This document shows, in pieces, positions 1 to 6,037 of a stretch of DNA of 6,212 nucleotides (its first letter is position 1; each line of letters starts with the position of its first letter). The position numbers and the translations under genes were made by a program. The stretch is from Candidatus Stahliibacteriota bacterium (lineage in GTDB: Bacteria > Hydrothermota > UBA3073). The notes below the pieces were generated by a model, which did no database searches, was not told where the DNA came from, and saw only the letters and a program-made list of their open reading frames with translations. The stretch covers positions 1-6,212 of the forward strand of contig DAOUSS010000093.1 of assembly GCA_030627085.1 (NCBI GenBank), given 5' to 3'.

Positions 1-19
1 TAACACGAAGTGTCTTTAA

Positions 20-45
20 CACAGAGAATTAATTTTCTCTCTGTG
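20..45. repeat. Perfect 8-bp inverted repeat (CACAGAGA/TCTCTGTG)
   Basis: CACAGAGA at 20-27 pairs perfectly with TCTCTGTG at 38-45 across a 10-nt AT-rich loop. It lies more than 125 nt past the stop of the spoIID-type gene. There is no clean T-run after the stem on either strand, so I call it a repeat hairpin rather than a terminator. Confidence 0.55.
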
Positions 46-153
46 ACCTCTGTGGTTTCTTTCATATCCTTTCATATTATTTTTGACAGTACCTAATGTT
101 CATTATACCTGATTACACTGATTTACCAATGAGAATTTAATCTGTGAAATCAA

Positions 154-170
154 GCATCGTTATAGGATGC
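154..170 (-). terminator. Weak hairpin just after the spoIID-type stop; possible operon end
   Basis: GCATC (154-158) and GATGC (166-170) form a 5-bp stem with a 7-nt loop, starting 3 nt after the stop codon at 175-173. On the minus strand the stem is followed by a mixed T-containing sequence, not a strong U-tract. It is placed where an operon terminator would be expected, but it is weak and may be chance. Confidence 0.25.
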
Positions 171-172
171 CT

Positions 173-1657
173 TTAATAAATCTTTTCGATCTTAGTGCCT
201 TTAAAGTAATGCATAAGAATTTCATCGTATTTTATTCCATTATATGCCATTATACTTCCCCCTATCTGACACATGCCAACACCATGTCCCCATCCTGCTC
301 CATATAAAATAATAGATTTCTCGTCCTTTTTTACATAAAAACAAGAACTTAAAAGACAACTCGGAGATAATGCCATTCTTATTGATAGTTCACTTCGAAT
401 CCGGAATGTAGATTTGGTTCCCTTCACTTCAAGCAGCATTATGCGACCCGAATTACCTCTTTCGAGTGGTACAATATCAATTAATGTACCTATATCTCTG
501 CCTGTTTTCTTTTTTATAATTTCTTTAATCTCATTCTTGGTATAGGTTACTTTCCATCTGAAACCCTCAACATTCTTTAAATAATCAGGAATTTTTCGGT
601 TTATAATATTACACCACGCATCGGGCATTGAGTCTATAAATTTCCTCGCATTCTCCTCTGATGTGGCAGGATAAAATTTAATGACTTCATTTGGCTTTTT
701 TGCATCAATTATTGTTGAGAGATATGGAATCTTTTCTCCAAACCATACATTCTGATAATCCTCTGTAATTCCCCCACAGATTGCAGCATATCTTGTATCA
801 CATATTTCTTGACCATATTTGAGAACTTCCCCTCTTGTAAGAGAACAAGCCTCTTTAGCACGAGTTGTCTCTCTCACAAGTCCTTTATAATTTTGACAGT
901 GATCATTATTACAGAGATCGTATGAGTCATTAAAATGATGTTTTTCAATGGTTGCAAAAACAGTTCCGCGGGCGATTACAGTCTGCGCCTTCAAAAGTTC
1001 TAACGGAGAATCCGGATTTGACTCAGAGGAATTTACACTTGCCAGATAATCTTCTACGGGTAATTCATTTATTGCAACAAGCCCTCCATAATTATTTACT
1101 CTGAATTCTAACCACTCTTTAAAACTCTGTGTCTCTTTATGTTCAAAGTGAAATCCCTCTCCAACCAGGACATCAAAAATGGTCATTGGATGCGTTGATT
1201 TTATCCTTATTATGTTACCTTCTACAACTTCCTTGCCTTTTGAATCGGTAATCTTTACTATACCGCCTTTTTCTCCAATAAAATCTTCAATTATGGATAT
1301 TCCATTTATTTTCTCAAACGCTTCTTCTGCTATCTCCCTCTTTTCAAAATCACCGATGCATACCCAATATTTTCTATTATCACTTATCACCTTACCAGAA
1401 AACTCTACTTTTTTGCCCACTCGTATTATTTTATATTTTTCCATCTCACTCGGATTAGCAAGCTCTTTCAGTTCTTTTGTTACTACCCTATAAACAACTT
1501 TTGGGTTTTTTGACTGCAGAACCTTGACTTCCAACTTCTTATCGCCGCTTATATGTACTTCTTTATCTCCTGCATATATATAAGAATTACCTAAAAGGGA
1601 TATTTTTATTTTGGGGGAAGTTTGAATAACTCCCACTCTTATTATTGGTGACTCCAT
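173..1657 (-). CDS. SpoIID/LytB-type lytic transglycosylase, no visible signal peptide
   Basis: A 494-residue protein of the SpoIID/LytB (stage II sporulation protein D-like) family. Characterised SpoIID enzymes are lytic transglycosylases that cleave peptidoglycan strands lacking stem peptides. The core starts near residue 185. NELPVEDYLASVNSSES (197-213) matches the family motif 'YL.gV.psE', with E212 in the place of the catalytic glutamate. PLELLKAQTVIARG (218-231) matches 'EALKAQAVAART'. C249, H253 and C254 match the family's 'DLC...HCQ.Y.G' segment. GWGHGVGMCQIGG (455-467) matches the C-terminal 'GWGHGVGMSQYGA' signature, with Ser to Cys and Tyr to Ile changes. Residues about 95-125 (YWVCIGDFEKREIAEEAF) resemble half of a SPOR domain; this is tentative. 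The start is fixed by a strong GGAGG. Oddly, neither the N terminus nor the open frame just upstream encodes an export signal. The family occurs widely in non-sporulators, so no sporulation is implied. It is the last gene of the murQ operon. Confidence 0.9.
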   Translation of the reverse strand: MESPIIRVGVIQTSPKIKISLLGNSYIYAGDKEVHISGDKKLEVKVLQSKNPKVVYRVVTKELKELANPSEMEKYKIIRVGKKVEFSGKVISDNRKYWVCIGDFEKREIAEEAFEKINGISIIEDFIGEKGGIVKITDSKGKEVVEGNIIRIKSTHPMTIFDVLVGEGFHFEHKETQSFKEWLEFRVNNYGGLVAINELPVEDYLASVNSSESNPDSPLELLKAQTVIARGTVFATIEKHHFNDSYDLCNNDHCQNYKGLVRETTRAKEACSLTRGEVLKYGQEICDTRYAAICGGITEDYQNVWFGEKIPYLSTIIDAKKPNEVIKFYPATSEENARKFIDSMPDAWCNIINRKIPDYLKNVEGFRWKVTYTKNEIKEIIKKKTGRDIGTLIDIVPLERGNSGRIMLLEVKGTKSTFRIRSELSIRMALSPSCLLSSCFYVKKDEKSIILYGAGWGHGVGMCQIGGSIMAYNGIKYDEILMHYFKGTKIEKIY

Positions 1658-3474
1658 TCTTCTATCCTCCTCTCTAATTTTCTCTGAAATACTATCCTCT
1701 TTGAATTGAGGTCTAATTTACTGTATTCAACTAAATGAGGTGGTATGATTTTATCCACTTTCAGGATAACAAGACCACGTGATGTCCTCATTTCTCTTAT
1801 CTCGTTTTCATCCATTTCATCTAAAGTTTTTGTTATTTGGTCATCCTTATCCAATGTTGTAAATCCGCAATCTCCTCCTAATGGTTTTTTTGAGTTTTCA
1901 GAATATCTCCTTGCAACAGTCGGGAAACTATGTATTTTTAAGGCAGTCCTCACCAATGTTACCTTAGAAAGTGCTTTGACTTTGCCCCAGAATGACGAAG
2001 GTATACGGATATAGATGCTACTGTATCTGACCAATTTCGGAGAGAGAACAACTTCACTGTCCTCAATTTGAGTTTCTTTATACACCTCGTTATCTATTTT
2101 TTCAATAAGATTAACCTCATCTGCCTGTTCTTTTATAAAGTCGTTGTAGGTTTTTCCATTATCACGCAGACATTTGAAAAATTCAGATGTTGAGGTGAAC
2201 GAGTCCTCAATATTTTTTATCCATCTATCTTCTTGCCTGTTTTTATCTATTCTTTTAGGCGCTCTTGGAAACTTGGGCACTAACGCAGGAATGGAAAATA
2301 TTTTAGCTTTGATCTTGGACAAATATTTTTTTTCCTCAAAACAAGGCTTGCCCATAAACAAAACAAAACCATCAATGTCTAAACCCCTTCCCAGTTTTAT
2401 CTCTTTTATCATCTCACCGGAAGTTTTTAAATAGGCGCCAAGGCCTGTATAGACACATTTATTTGTTGTAAGATAACTCGCCATTAATTTACCTACATAC
2501 TCCAGATTTCCTCCATACGCCATTGGAATAGTGATATCTAATGGCCATTCCTTCCATCTTTGAGCACACCATTTATATGCTGTTCCCGGATTTGGGAAAA
2601 CTGCTGCGGAAACAATTACTTCTGGTTTCTCTTTCTTTATTCCCTCCACCACCATCTCTACCAATTCTTTTATACTTTCTGACCTTTTTTCATTCCACAT
2701 AATAAAATGATACGTATTCCATCTATCAAGAATGCTAATATCTCTTTTTACAAGCGAGGAAGGATCGTAGTAATGAGCCTTTCGAGAAATTATCAATGGG
2801 TCAACGGCTCGTCTGAGCTCGCCGAAGACTGGGTAACCGCTCTTCTGAGGAAAAAACAGCCCTACTGGGTATCGCACAAAATCAAAGTGTACACCATCTA
2901 CATCATAATTTCTTGTCACTTCCATAAATATGTTATACATCCAGTCCTTTACTTCTTTTTTCCCTGCATCAAGATACATACCTTCAACGTTATGCCATAT
3001 CATATCATCTTTTGTGTATTCAGACATAGACTTACCATTGTCATCAATTAAAAACCAATCGGGATGTTGATAAAGAATATGATTACTTGCCTTTGGTAAC
3101 GCCTCTCTTGACCAGACAATGTAAGTATTAATCCATGCATGGACTTCTAATCCCTTTTTATGAGCTTCTTCTATAATATCTTTAAGTGGATCGAATAATG
3201 AATCGGTTAAGTTCTCGGAACGAGGTAAAATATCAGAATTGTAATATGCATATCCACCAACCACAATCTGGACAAAAAGCGTATTAAAATTGTTCTCCTT
3301 CGCGGTCTCAACAATCTTTCTTATGTTATCGGGAGATGCTATCTGGTATGCTATAACCCATATCCCTCTTCCCTCTGTTGGTTTGGGAGTGGGTCCAACA
3401 ACTCTCTTTGGCAAGCAGCCCGATATCATAAGAACTATTATAACGAAATAGCCTTTCTTACAAACCCATCGCAT
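1642..3474 (-). CDS. Lipoprotein: GHL10 (DUF187-type) glycosyl hydrolase-like domain fused to a SurA/parvulin-like module
   Basis: A 610-residue protein. Residues 1-20 form a lipoprotein signal: K6/K7, a hydrophobic stretch from 9, and a lipobox ending ISGC with C20 lipidated. Residues about 35-390 are a GHL10-type TIM barrel. Landmarks are RGIWV (36-40), GLEVHAWINTYIVWS (108-122), DVDGVHFDFVRYP (191-203, with D193 and D198 as likely active-site acids), WPLDITIPMAYGG (310-322) and DIDGFVLF (366-373). E. coli DigH/YddW of this group cleaves denuded glycan strands. After a basic, proline-containing linker (about 395-418), residues about 425-475 resemble a SurA-type N-terminal helical segment. 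Residues about 478-578 resemble a parvulin domain: VARRYSEN (520-527), GGDCGF (533-538) and GLVILKV (567-573). The expected parvulin histidines align with S486 and V569, so isomerase activity is unlikely. The start has AAAGGAG 11 nt upstream. The gene overlaps murQ by 37 nt and the spoIID-type gene by 16 nt. The hydrolase call is firm; the parvulin call is by eye. Confidence 0.88.
   Translation of the reverse strand: MRWVCKKGYFVIIVLMISGCLPKRVVGPTPKPTEGRGIWVIAYQIASPDNIRKIVETAKENNFNTLFVQIVVGGYAYYNSDILPRSENLTDSLFDPLKDIIEEAHKKGLEVHAWINTYIVWSREALPKASNHILYQHPDWFLIDDNGKSMSEYTKDDMIWHNVEGMYLDAGKKEVKDWMYNIFMEVTRNYDVDGVHFDFVRYPVGLFFPQKSGYPVFGELRRAVDPLIISRKAHYYDPSSLVKRDISILDRWNTYHFIMWNEKRSESIKELVEMVVEGIKKEKPEVIVSAAVFPNPGTAYKWCAQRWKEWPLDITIPMAYGGNLEYVGKLMASYLTTNKCVYTGLGAYLKTSGEMIKEIKLGRGLDIDGFVLFMGKPCFEEKKYLSKIKAKIFSIPALVPKFPRAPKRIDKNRQEDRWIKNIEDSFTSTSEFFKCLRDNGKTYNDFIKEQADEVNLIEKIDNEVYKETQIEDSEVVLSPKLVRYSSIYIRIPSSFWGKVKALSKVTLVRTALKIHSFPTVARRYSENSKKPLGGDCGFTTLDKDDQITKTLDEMDENEIREMRTSRGLVILKVDKIIPPHLVEYSKLDLNSKRIVFQRKLERRIEEWSHQ
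1666..1670 (-). promoter_or_regulatory. Shine-Dalgarno for the spoIID-type gene, inside the preceding gene
   Basis: GGAGG (minus strand, within GAGAGGAGGA) sits 8 nt before the ATG at 1657, inside the last codons of the GHL10 lipoprotein gene. It decides the start: extending the frame upstream reaches a stop after about 20 codons, with no better start and no hydrophobic leader. It suggests translational coupling across the 16-nt gene overlap. Confidence 0.8.
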
Positions 3475-4346
3475 TTTTCTAATCTCTCCTTTGCTGTTTT
3501 GTAATCCACATTTGCAAGAATCATTACTACGGCTGTCTTTGTATTGTATTTTGTCTCTTTTAGAAACCTTGATGCCTTATCATAGCCAACTCCTGTGACA
3601 ATCATAACCGTCTTTTTCGCCCTTTCAATCAATTTTTCACTCGTAGGCTGAAGGTCTACCATCATATTCTCATATACCTTTCCGATCTTTATCATTGATG
3701 CAGTTGTCAACATATTAAGGACAAGTTTTGTGGCTGTGCCAGCTTTCATTCTTGTAGAACCCATAATCACCTCAGGACCGGTAACAGGACAAATAGCAAC
3801 ATCACAGGGAACTTTCAACTTATCCCTTGGGGTTGCGGTTATATATATCGTCTTTGCCCCTCTTTTTCTTGCCTCTTCAATTGCTCCTATAACATAAGGC
3901 GTTCGCTTACATGCGGTAATACCAACTACCGTATCAAGGTTAGTCACCTCCTTTTCTTCTATAGCCCTTGCTCCATCCGTTTTTTTATCCTCTGCACCTT
4001 CCACCGCTCGAACAAGGGCGCCGTATCCTCCCGCAATAATTCCTTGAATCTGTTCTGGAGAAGTCCCAAAAGTAGGTGGACATTCGGCGGCATCAAGCAC
4101 ACCAAGTCTTCCAGATGTGCCTGCGCCGACATAAATTAGTCTTCCACCCTTTTTAAGTGATTCCGCTATCATCTCCACTCCCTTTGCAATATAGGGAATC
4201 TCTCCCGCCACTATGGGTGCTACTTTCCTGTCTTCGTTATTGATGGCAACCAGAATCTCCTGTGTGGATTTTGAATCTATATCCATTGTATCAGGATTTC
4301 TCTGTTCTGTTATTATATTCTTGAGCTCGTCAAAAAGTTTTTTCAT
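3438..4346 (-). CDS. murQ: N-acetylmuramic acid 6-phosphate etherase (MurQ)
   Basis: A cytoplasmic SIS-domain enzyme that cleaves the D-lactyl ether of MurNAc-6-phosphate to give GlcNAc-6-phosphate and D-lactate, a step in cell-wall recycling. The 302 residues are full length (E. coli MurQ is about 298). The family motif VGAGTSGRLGVLDAAECPPT (73-92) carries E88, equivalent to E. coli E83. AVEGAEDK (114-121) carries E119, equivalent to E114. GSTRMKAGTATKLVLNML (196-213) is the conserved helix near the sugar-phosphate site. The C terminus ends in the usual GF.R.A pattern. The ATG at 4346 has a modest AGGA 8 nt upstream. MurNAc-6-phosphate can come from a PTS or from AnmK acting on anhydroMurNAc, the product of lytic transglycosylases; neither gene is visible here. 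The stop lies inside the next gene, so this is the first gene of a coupled operon. It follows a REP-rich gap, and I see no convincing promoter there. Confidence 0.97.
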   Translation of the reverse strand: MKKLFDELKNIITEQRNPDTMDIDSKSTQEILVAINNEDRKVAPIVAGEIPYIAKGVEMIAESLKKGGRLIYVGAGTSGRLGVLDAAECPPTFGTSPEQIQGIIAGGYGALVRAVEGAEDKKTDGARAIEEKEVTNLDTVVGITACKRTPYVIGAIEEARKRGAKTIYITATPRDKLKVPCDVAICPVTGPEVIMGSTRMKAGTATKLVLNMLTTASMIKIGKVYENMMVDLQPTSEKLIERAKKTVMIVTGVGYDKASRFLKETKYNTKTAVVMILANVDYKTAKERLEKCDGFVRKAISL

Positions 4347-4363
4347 AGCAAATATCCTATCAT

Positions 4364-4387
4364 CGCAGACTAAAGTCTGCGCCTACC
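4364..4387 (-). repeat. REP-like hairpin copy A (inverted)
   Basis: The palindrome CGCAGACTAAAGTCTGCG (4364-4381; 8-bp stem, 2-nt loop) is followed on the plus strand by CCTACC, the complement of the GGTAG foot. Compared with copies B and C, two stem base pairs have changed on both sides (A-T to G-C and T-A to A-T), which preserves pairing. Confidence 0.8.
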
Positions 4388-4400
4388 ACACTGGGAGAAT

Positions 4401-4425
4401 TGGTAGCCGCAATCTTTAGATTGCG
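4401..4425 (+). repeat. REP-like hairpin copy B
   Basis: TGGTAGC followed by the perfect palindrome CGCAATCTTTAGATTGCG (4408-4425). The whole 25 nt is identical to copy C 46 nt further on, including the foot, so it is a true repeat and not just a hairpin. Confidence 0.85.
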
Positions 4426-4446
4426 CTAAAAGATATAATCTAGTTA

Positions 4447-4471
4447 TGGTAGCCGCAATCTTTAGATTGCG
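4447..4471 (+). repeat. REP-like hairpin copy C
   Basis: An exact 25-nt copy of element B, with its palindrome at 4454-4471. Identity stops abruptly on both sides (bases 4400/4446 and 4426/4472 differ), which defines the element boundary. Confidence 0.85.
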
Positions 4472-4496
4472 TACCATCGCACGACCCACGCCAAAG

Positions 4497-4522
4497 CGCA
4501 GGTACCCCGAATCTGCGCCTAC
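4497..4522 (-). repeat. Degenerate REP-like hairpin copy D (inverted)
   Basis: Read on the minus strand it starts GTAGGCGCAG like copy A, but the interior has diverged. A stem of GCGCAG with CTGCGC (4496-4501 with 4513-4518) encloses an 11-nt loop. The conserved foot plus orientation supports common origin with copy A. Confidence 0.6.
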
Positions 4523-4530
4523 TATGTTAC

Positions 4531-4546
4531 AAAAACTGTGGTTTTT
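4531..4546. terminator. Possible weak bidirectional hairpin after the six-span gene
   Basis: AAAAAC (4531-4536) pairs with GTTTTT (4541-4546) over a TGTG loop, starting 1 nt after the stop of the six-span gene. The minus-strand read is A-run, hairpin, T-run, as in a short bidirectional terminator. The stem has a single G-C pair, so termination would be weak; it may be chance. Confidence 0.3.
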
Positions 4547-4547
4547 A

Positions 4548-5156
4548 TTATATCAGATGTAACCAGTTATGTAACAAGAAATGAATTCTTCCAATAAGCA
4601 ACGATATACGAGCCATTACAGTATACCCGAAGGTGGCTCCAAAGAATATCATAATAAATATAGTTCCTACCTTCGCACTAACACCAAGTACGCCTTTATG
4701 CTCTGCGGAGAAATAGAAATACGATATTGTCGTAACAACACCAATTATCATAATAACAATGTTCCATGAGTTTATAGGAACAATGGTAGCTTTCAATTGC
4801 GGGATCAAGATGCCCTGTATACTCCCTGTTATAGCCAATCCCACACCAACACCTACCGTGAAAGAAATTGGTATCCAACTTATCCGCCTTAAATTCGGAA
4901 ACCATCTTGTCAGTATCATAATGCCCAGAATGGTCGGAATTAGCAGAAGGTAATTTTGAGCAAATCCCTCTTTTAAAACAGGTAAAACAAGCTTCGGATA
5001 AATGGTAAAATACCAGGTCTGTATTAAGAGATAAGCAACTGAACTTCCAACAAAGGTATGCTCTGCAAATCTATAGAAAGGATTATCTCTGTACAAAAAG
5101 GAAAAAATGCAGAGAGTAAGAAATGCAGCTATCCATATTCCGATTACAGTAGCCAT
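4548..5156 (-). CDS. Unrecognised integral membrane protein with about six spans
   Basis: A 202-residue hydrophobic protein that I do not recognise as a named family. Likely membrane spans are about residues 4-21, 33-51, 68-84, 95-113, 132-150 and 162-188. The short charged loops LYRDNPFYRFAEH (21-33) and TRWFPNLRR (83-91) look conserved in style, with arginines that would face the cytoplasm by the positive-inside rule. A further polar loop AEHKG lies at 151-155. I see no transporter, protease or channel signature. The ATG at 5156 has a good AAAGGAG 5 nt upstream, making the start secure. The gene begins 26 nt after the preceding gene, and the two probably form one transcription unit and a membrane complex. 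A REP-rich gap separates it from murQ, so a link to cell-wall recycling is not shown. Confidence 0.85.
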   Translation of the reverse strand: MATVIGIWIAAFLTLCIFSFLYRDNPFYRFAEHTFVGSSVAYLLIQTWYFTIYPKLVLPVLKEGFAQNYLLLIPTILGIMILTRWFPNLRRISWIPISFTVGVGVGLAITGSIQGILIPQLKATIVPINSWNIVIMIIGVVTTISYFYFSAEHKGVLGVSAKVGTIFIMIFFGATFGYTVMARISLLIGRIHFLLHNWLHLI

Positions 5157-5161
5157 AGAAT

Positions 5162-5168
5162 CTCCTTT
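5162..5168 (-). promoter_or_regulatory. Shine-Dalgarno for the six-span membrane gene
   Basis: AAAGGAG on the minus strand lies 5 nt before the ATG at 5156, inside the 26-nt gap after the 266-residue gene. It fixes the start of the downstream gene and supports co-transcription without a separate promoter. Confidence 0.75.
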
Positions 5169-5182
5169 GAATATTATTTATT

Positions 5183-5983
5183 CTATATCTTTTTTCGTCT
5201 TTCAATAAAATAGAAGATGTTTCCAATAATTACGAGCACAAGGATGAGTACGTGCATAAAAGATTGGGCAGGCATCCCGGATGTAGCAACACCCGGACTG
5301 CCTATCAGTTTTTCATATTCAGCAGCCCCTTTTAAGCCACCAATAAGACCTTCAATCTGTCCGGCATTAAGATAAGGATAGAAACTGGTAGCCATCACTG
5401 CAGTACATCCTGCAATTAATCTCTGCTTGAAGCGCGCCTGAGCAAACATAATCCAGCTCTCTAATGTGCTGCCAGAACAAAGGTCTATCATAATAGAAAT
5501 ATCATTGTAGTTATGAATACCCTCCATCATAGGAAGGGCATCCAACGGGGTGCCTGCGTAATCAGTTGGAAAGGCATCTCTTATCTCTTCTCCTATTGCA
5601 ACGATTACAACATCCAAGCCAGGCTTAAATCCCAATATTACATAGTCTACACCATATTCTTTATTATACTCACTGGCTACCTCATCCAGAGCCATTGCAC
5701 CTATAGGAACACCAAGCGCATAAACACTCATAAGTAGCACTTTTATATCCTTTGAAAAGAGATGCCTTAAAACCGCAGTTGTCATTGGATACAACTCTGG
5801 CATAGTGCCAGCTTCGTAGTCAGTGGAAAGTAATACGATAGAACCGGGTTTCAATTCATCAATTTTATCGTATGCAAGTTGAACGGGTGGACTTACCCTC
5901 ACTGGCATTGTTATTTTTATAACCAACGGAATGGTTACTACTATAGCAACCAGTAAATATATTATGCGTCTATTAATACTCAT
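5183..5983 (-). CDS. Unrecognised doubly anchored protein with an alpha/beta domain
   Basis: A 266-residue protein with no name I can assign. Residues 1-25 are a basic start plus one membrane span (YLLVAIVVTIPLVI). Residues 243-260 are a second span followed by ERRKKI, so both ends should be cytoplasmic and residues about 28-240 outside. That middle part alternates predicted strands and helices (SIVLLS 48-53, KVLLMSV 81-87, DYVILGF 113-119, ISIMIDL 162-168, RLIAGCTAV 188-196), like a Rossmann-type fold. Conspicuous segments are FPTDYAGTPLDALPMMEGI (138-156), DLCSGST (167-173) and AGQIEGLIGGLKGAAEYEKL (207-226). None matches a catalytic signature I know. The AGG next to the ATG at 5983 is too close to act as a ribosome site, so the start is moderately sure. 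It precedes the six-span gene by 26 nt, suggesting a shared complex. Confidence 0.82.
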   Translation of the reverse strand: MSINRRIIYLLVAIVVTIPLVIKITMPVRVSPPVQLAYDKIDELKPGSIVLLSTDYEAGTMPELYPMTTAVLRHLFSKDIKVLLMSVYALGVPIGAMALDEVASEYNKEYGVDYVILGFKPGLDVVIVAIGEEIRDAFPTDYAGTPLDALPMMEGIHNYNDISIMIDLCSGSTLESWIMFAQARFKQRLIAGCTAVMATSFYPYLNAGQIEGLIGGLKGAAEYEKLIGSPGVATSGMPAQSFMHVLILVLVIIGNIFYFIERRKKI

Positions 5984-6037
5984 CCTAAAATATGTGTTAA
6001 TTTTTGAAACCGCTGATAAACGCCAATACCATAAATC

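Larger units (their letters stand above)
1..172. other. Non-coding region downstream of the spoIID-type gene, with short repeats
   Basis: No credible gene lies here. The stretch is a patchwork of short repeated words. CTCTGTG occurs twice with a 9-nt period (39-45, 48-54), CTTTCATAT twice with a 10-nt period (59-67, 69-77), and CTGATT twice with a 9-nt period (110-115, 119-124). The first and third groups look like the 'accacagaggtcacagag' and 'aatcagtgtaatctgtg' interspersed words I recall from many uncultured bacterial genomes; that family assignment is from memory. Two small hairpins are listed separately. Any tiny reading frame here consists of repeat words only. Confidence 0.6.
4364..4522. 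repeat. REP/BIME-like cluster of four GTAG-footed hairpins
   Basis: The 201-nt gap between the six-span gene and murQ carries four copies of a short element: a GTAG tetranucleotide, one spacer base, then an 18-nt palindrome. The copies are ordered minus, plus, plus, minus (4364-4387, 4401-4425, 4447-4471, 4497-4522). GTAG just 5' of a hairpin foot is the hallmark of REP elements mobilised by RAYT (TnpA-REP, Y1 transposase) proteins, and mixed orientations resemble BIMEs. No transposase is in the window. Such clusters can affect mRNA 3' ends, supercoiling or read-through, so this one may separate the upstream membrane pair from the murQ operon. Confidence 0.75.

Noticed and set aside
1179..1493. 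Plus-strand open frame of about 104 codons
   Set aside because: It lies wholly antisense to the SpoIID-type gene, has no recognisable domain, and its hydrophobic content is the mirror of charged codons on the true strand.
173..1657. Evidence for endospore formation
   Set aside because: SpoIID/LytB proteins are common in non-sporulating bacteria, and no other sporulation gene is present.
2707..3051. Plus-strand open frame of about 114 codons
   Set aside because: It is antisense to the conserved hydrolase barrel (including the DGVHFDFVRYP motif) and shows no ribosome site or domain of its own.
4343..4363. Six-codon upstream reading frame whose TGA overlaps the murQ ATG
   Set aside because: It has no ribosome site, starts at the edge of a REP hairpin, and encodes nothing suggestive of an attenuator; most likely chance.
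4434..4439. Perfect TATAAT on the plus strand
   Set aside because: No gene follows on the plus strand and no -35 element is convincing; it falls in an AT-rich spacer between repeats.
4401..4471. Identical 25-nt repeats as a possible CRISPR fragment
   Set aside because: There are only two exact copies with a 21-nt spacer, related copies are inverted, and each unit is a near-loopless palindrome with a GTAG foot. This fits REP elements, not an array.
4581..4905. Two small open frames on opposite strands inside the six-span membrane gene
   Set aside because: The main frame has a strong ribosome site and clean membrane spans; the others are alternate-frame shadows.
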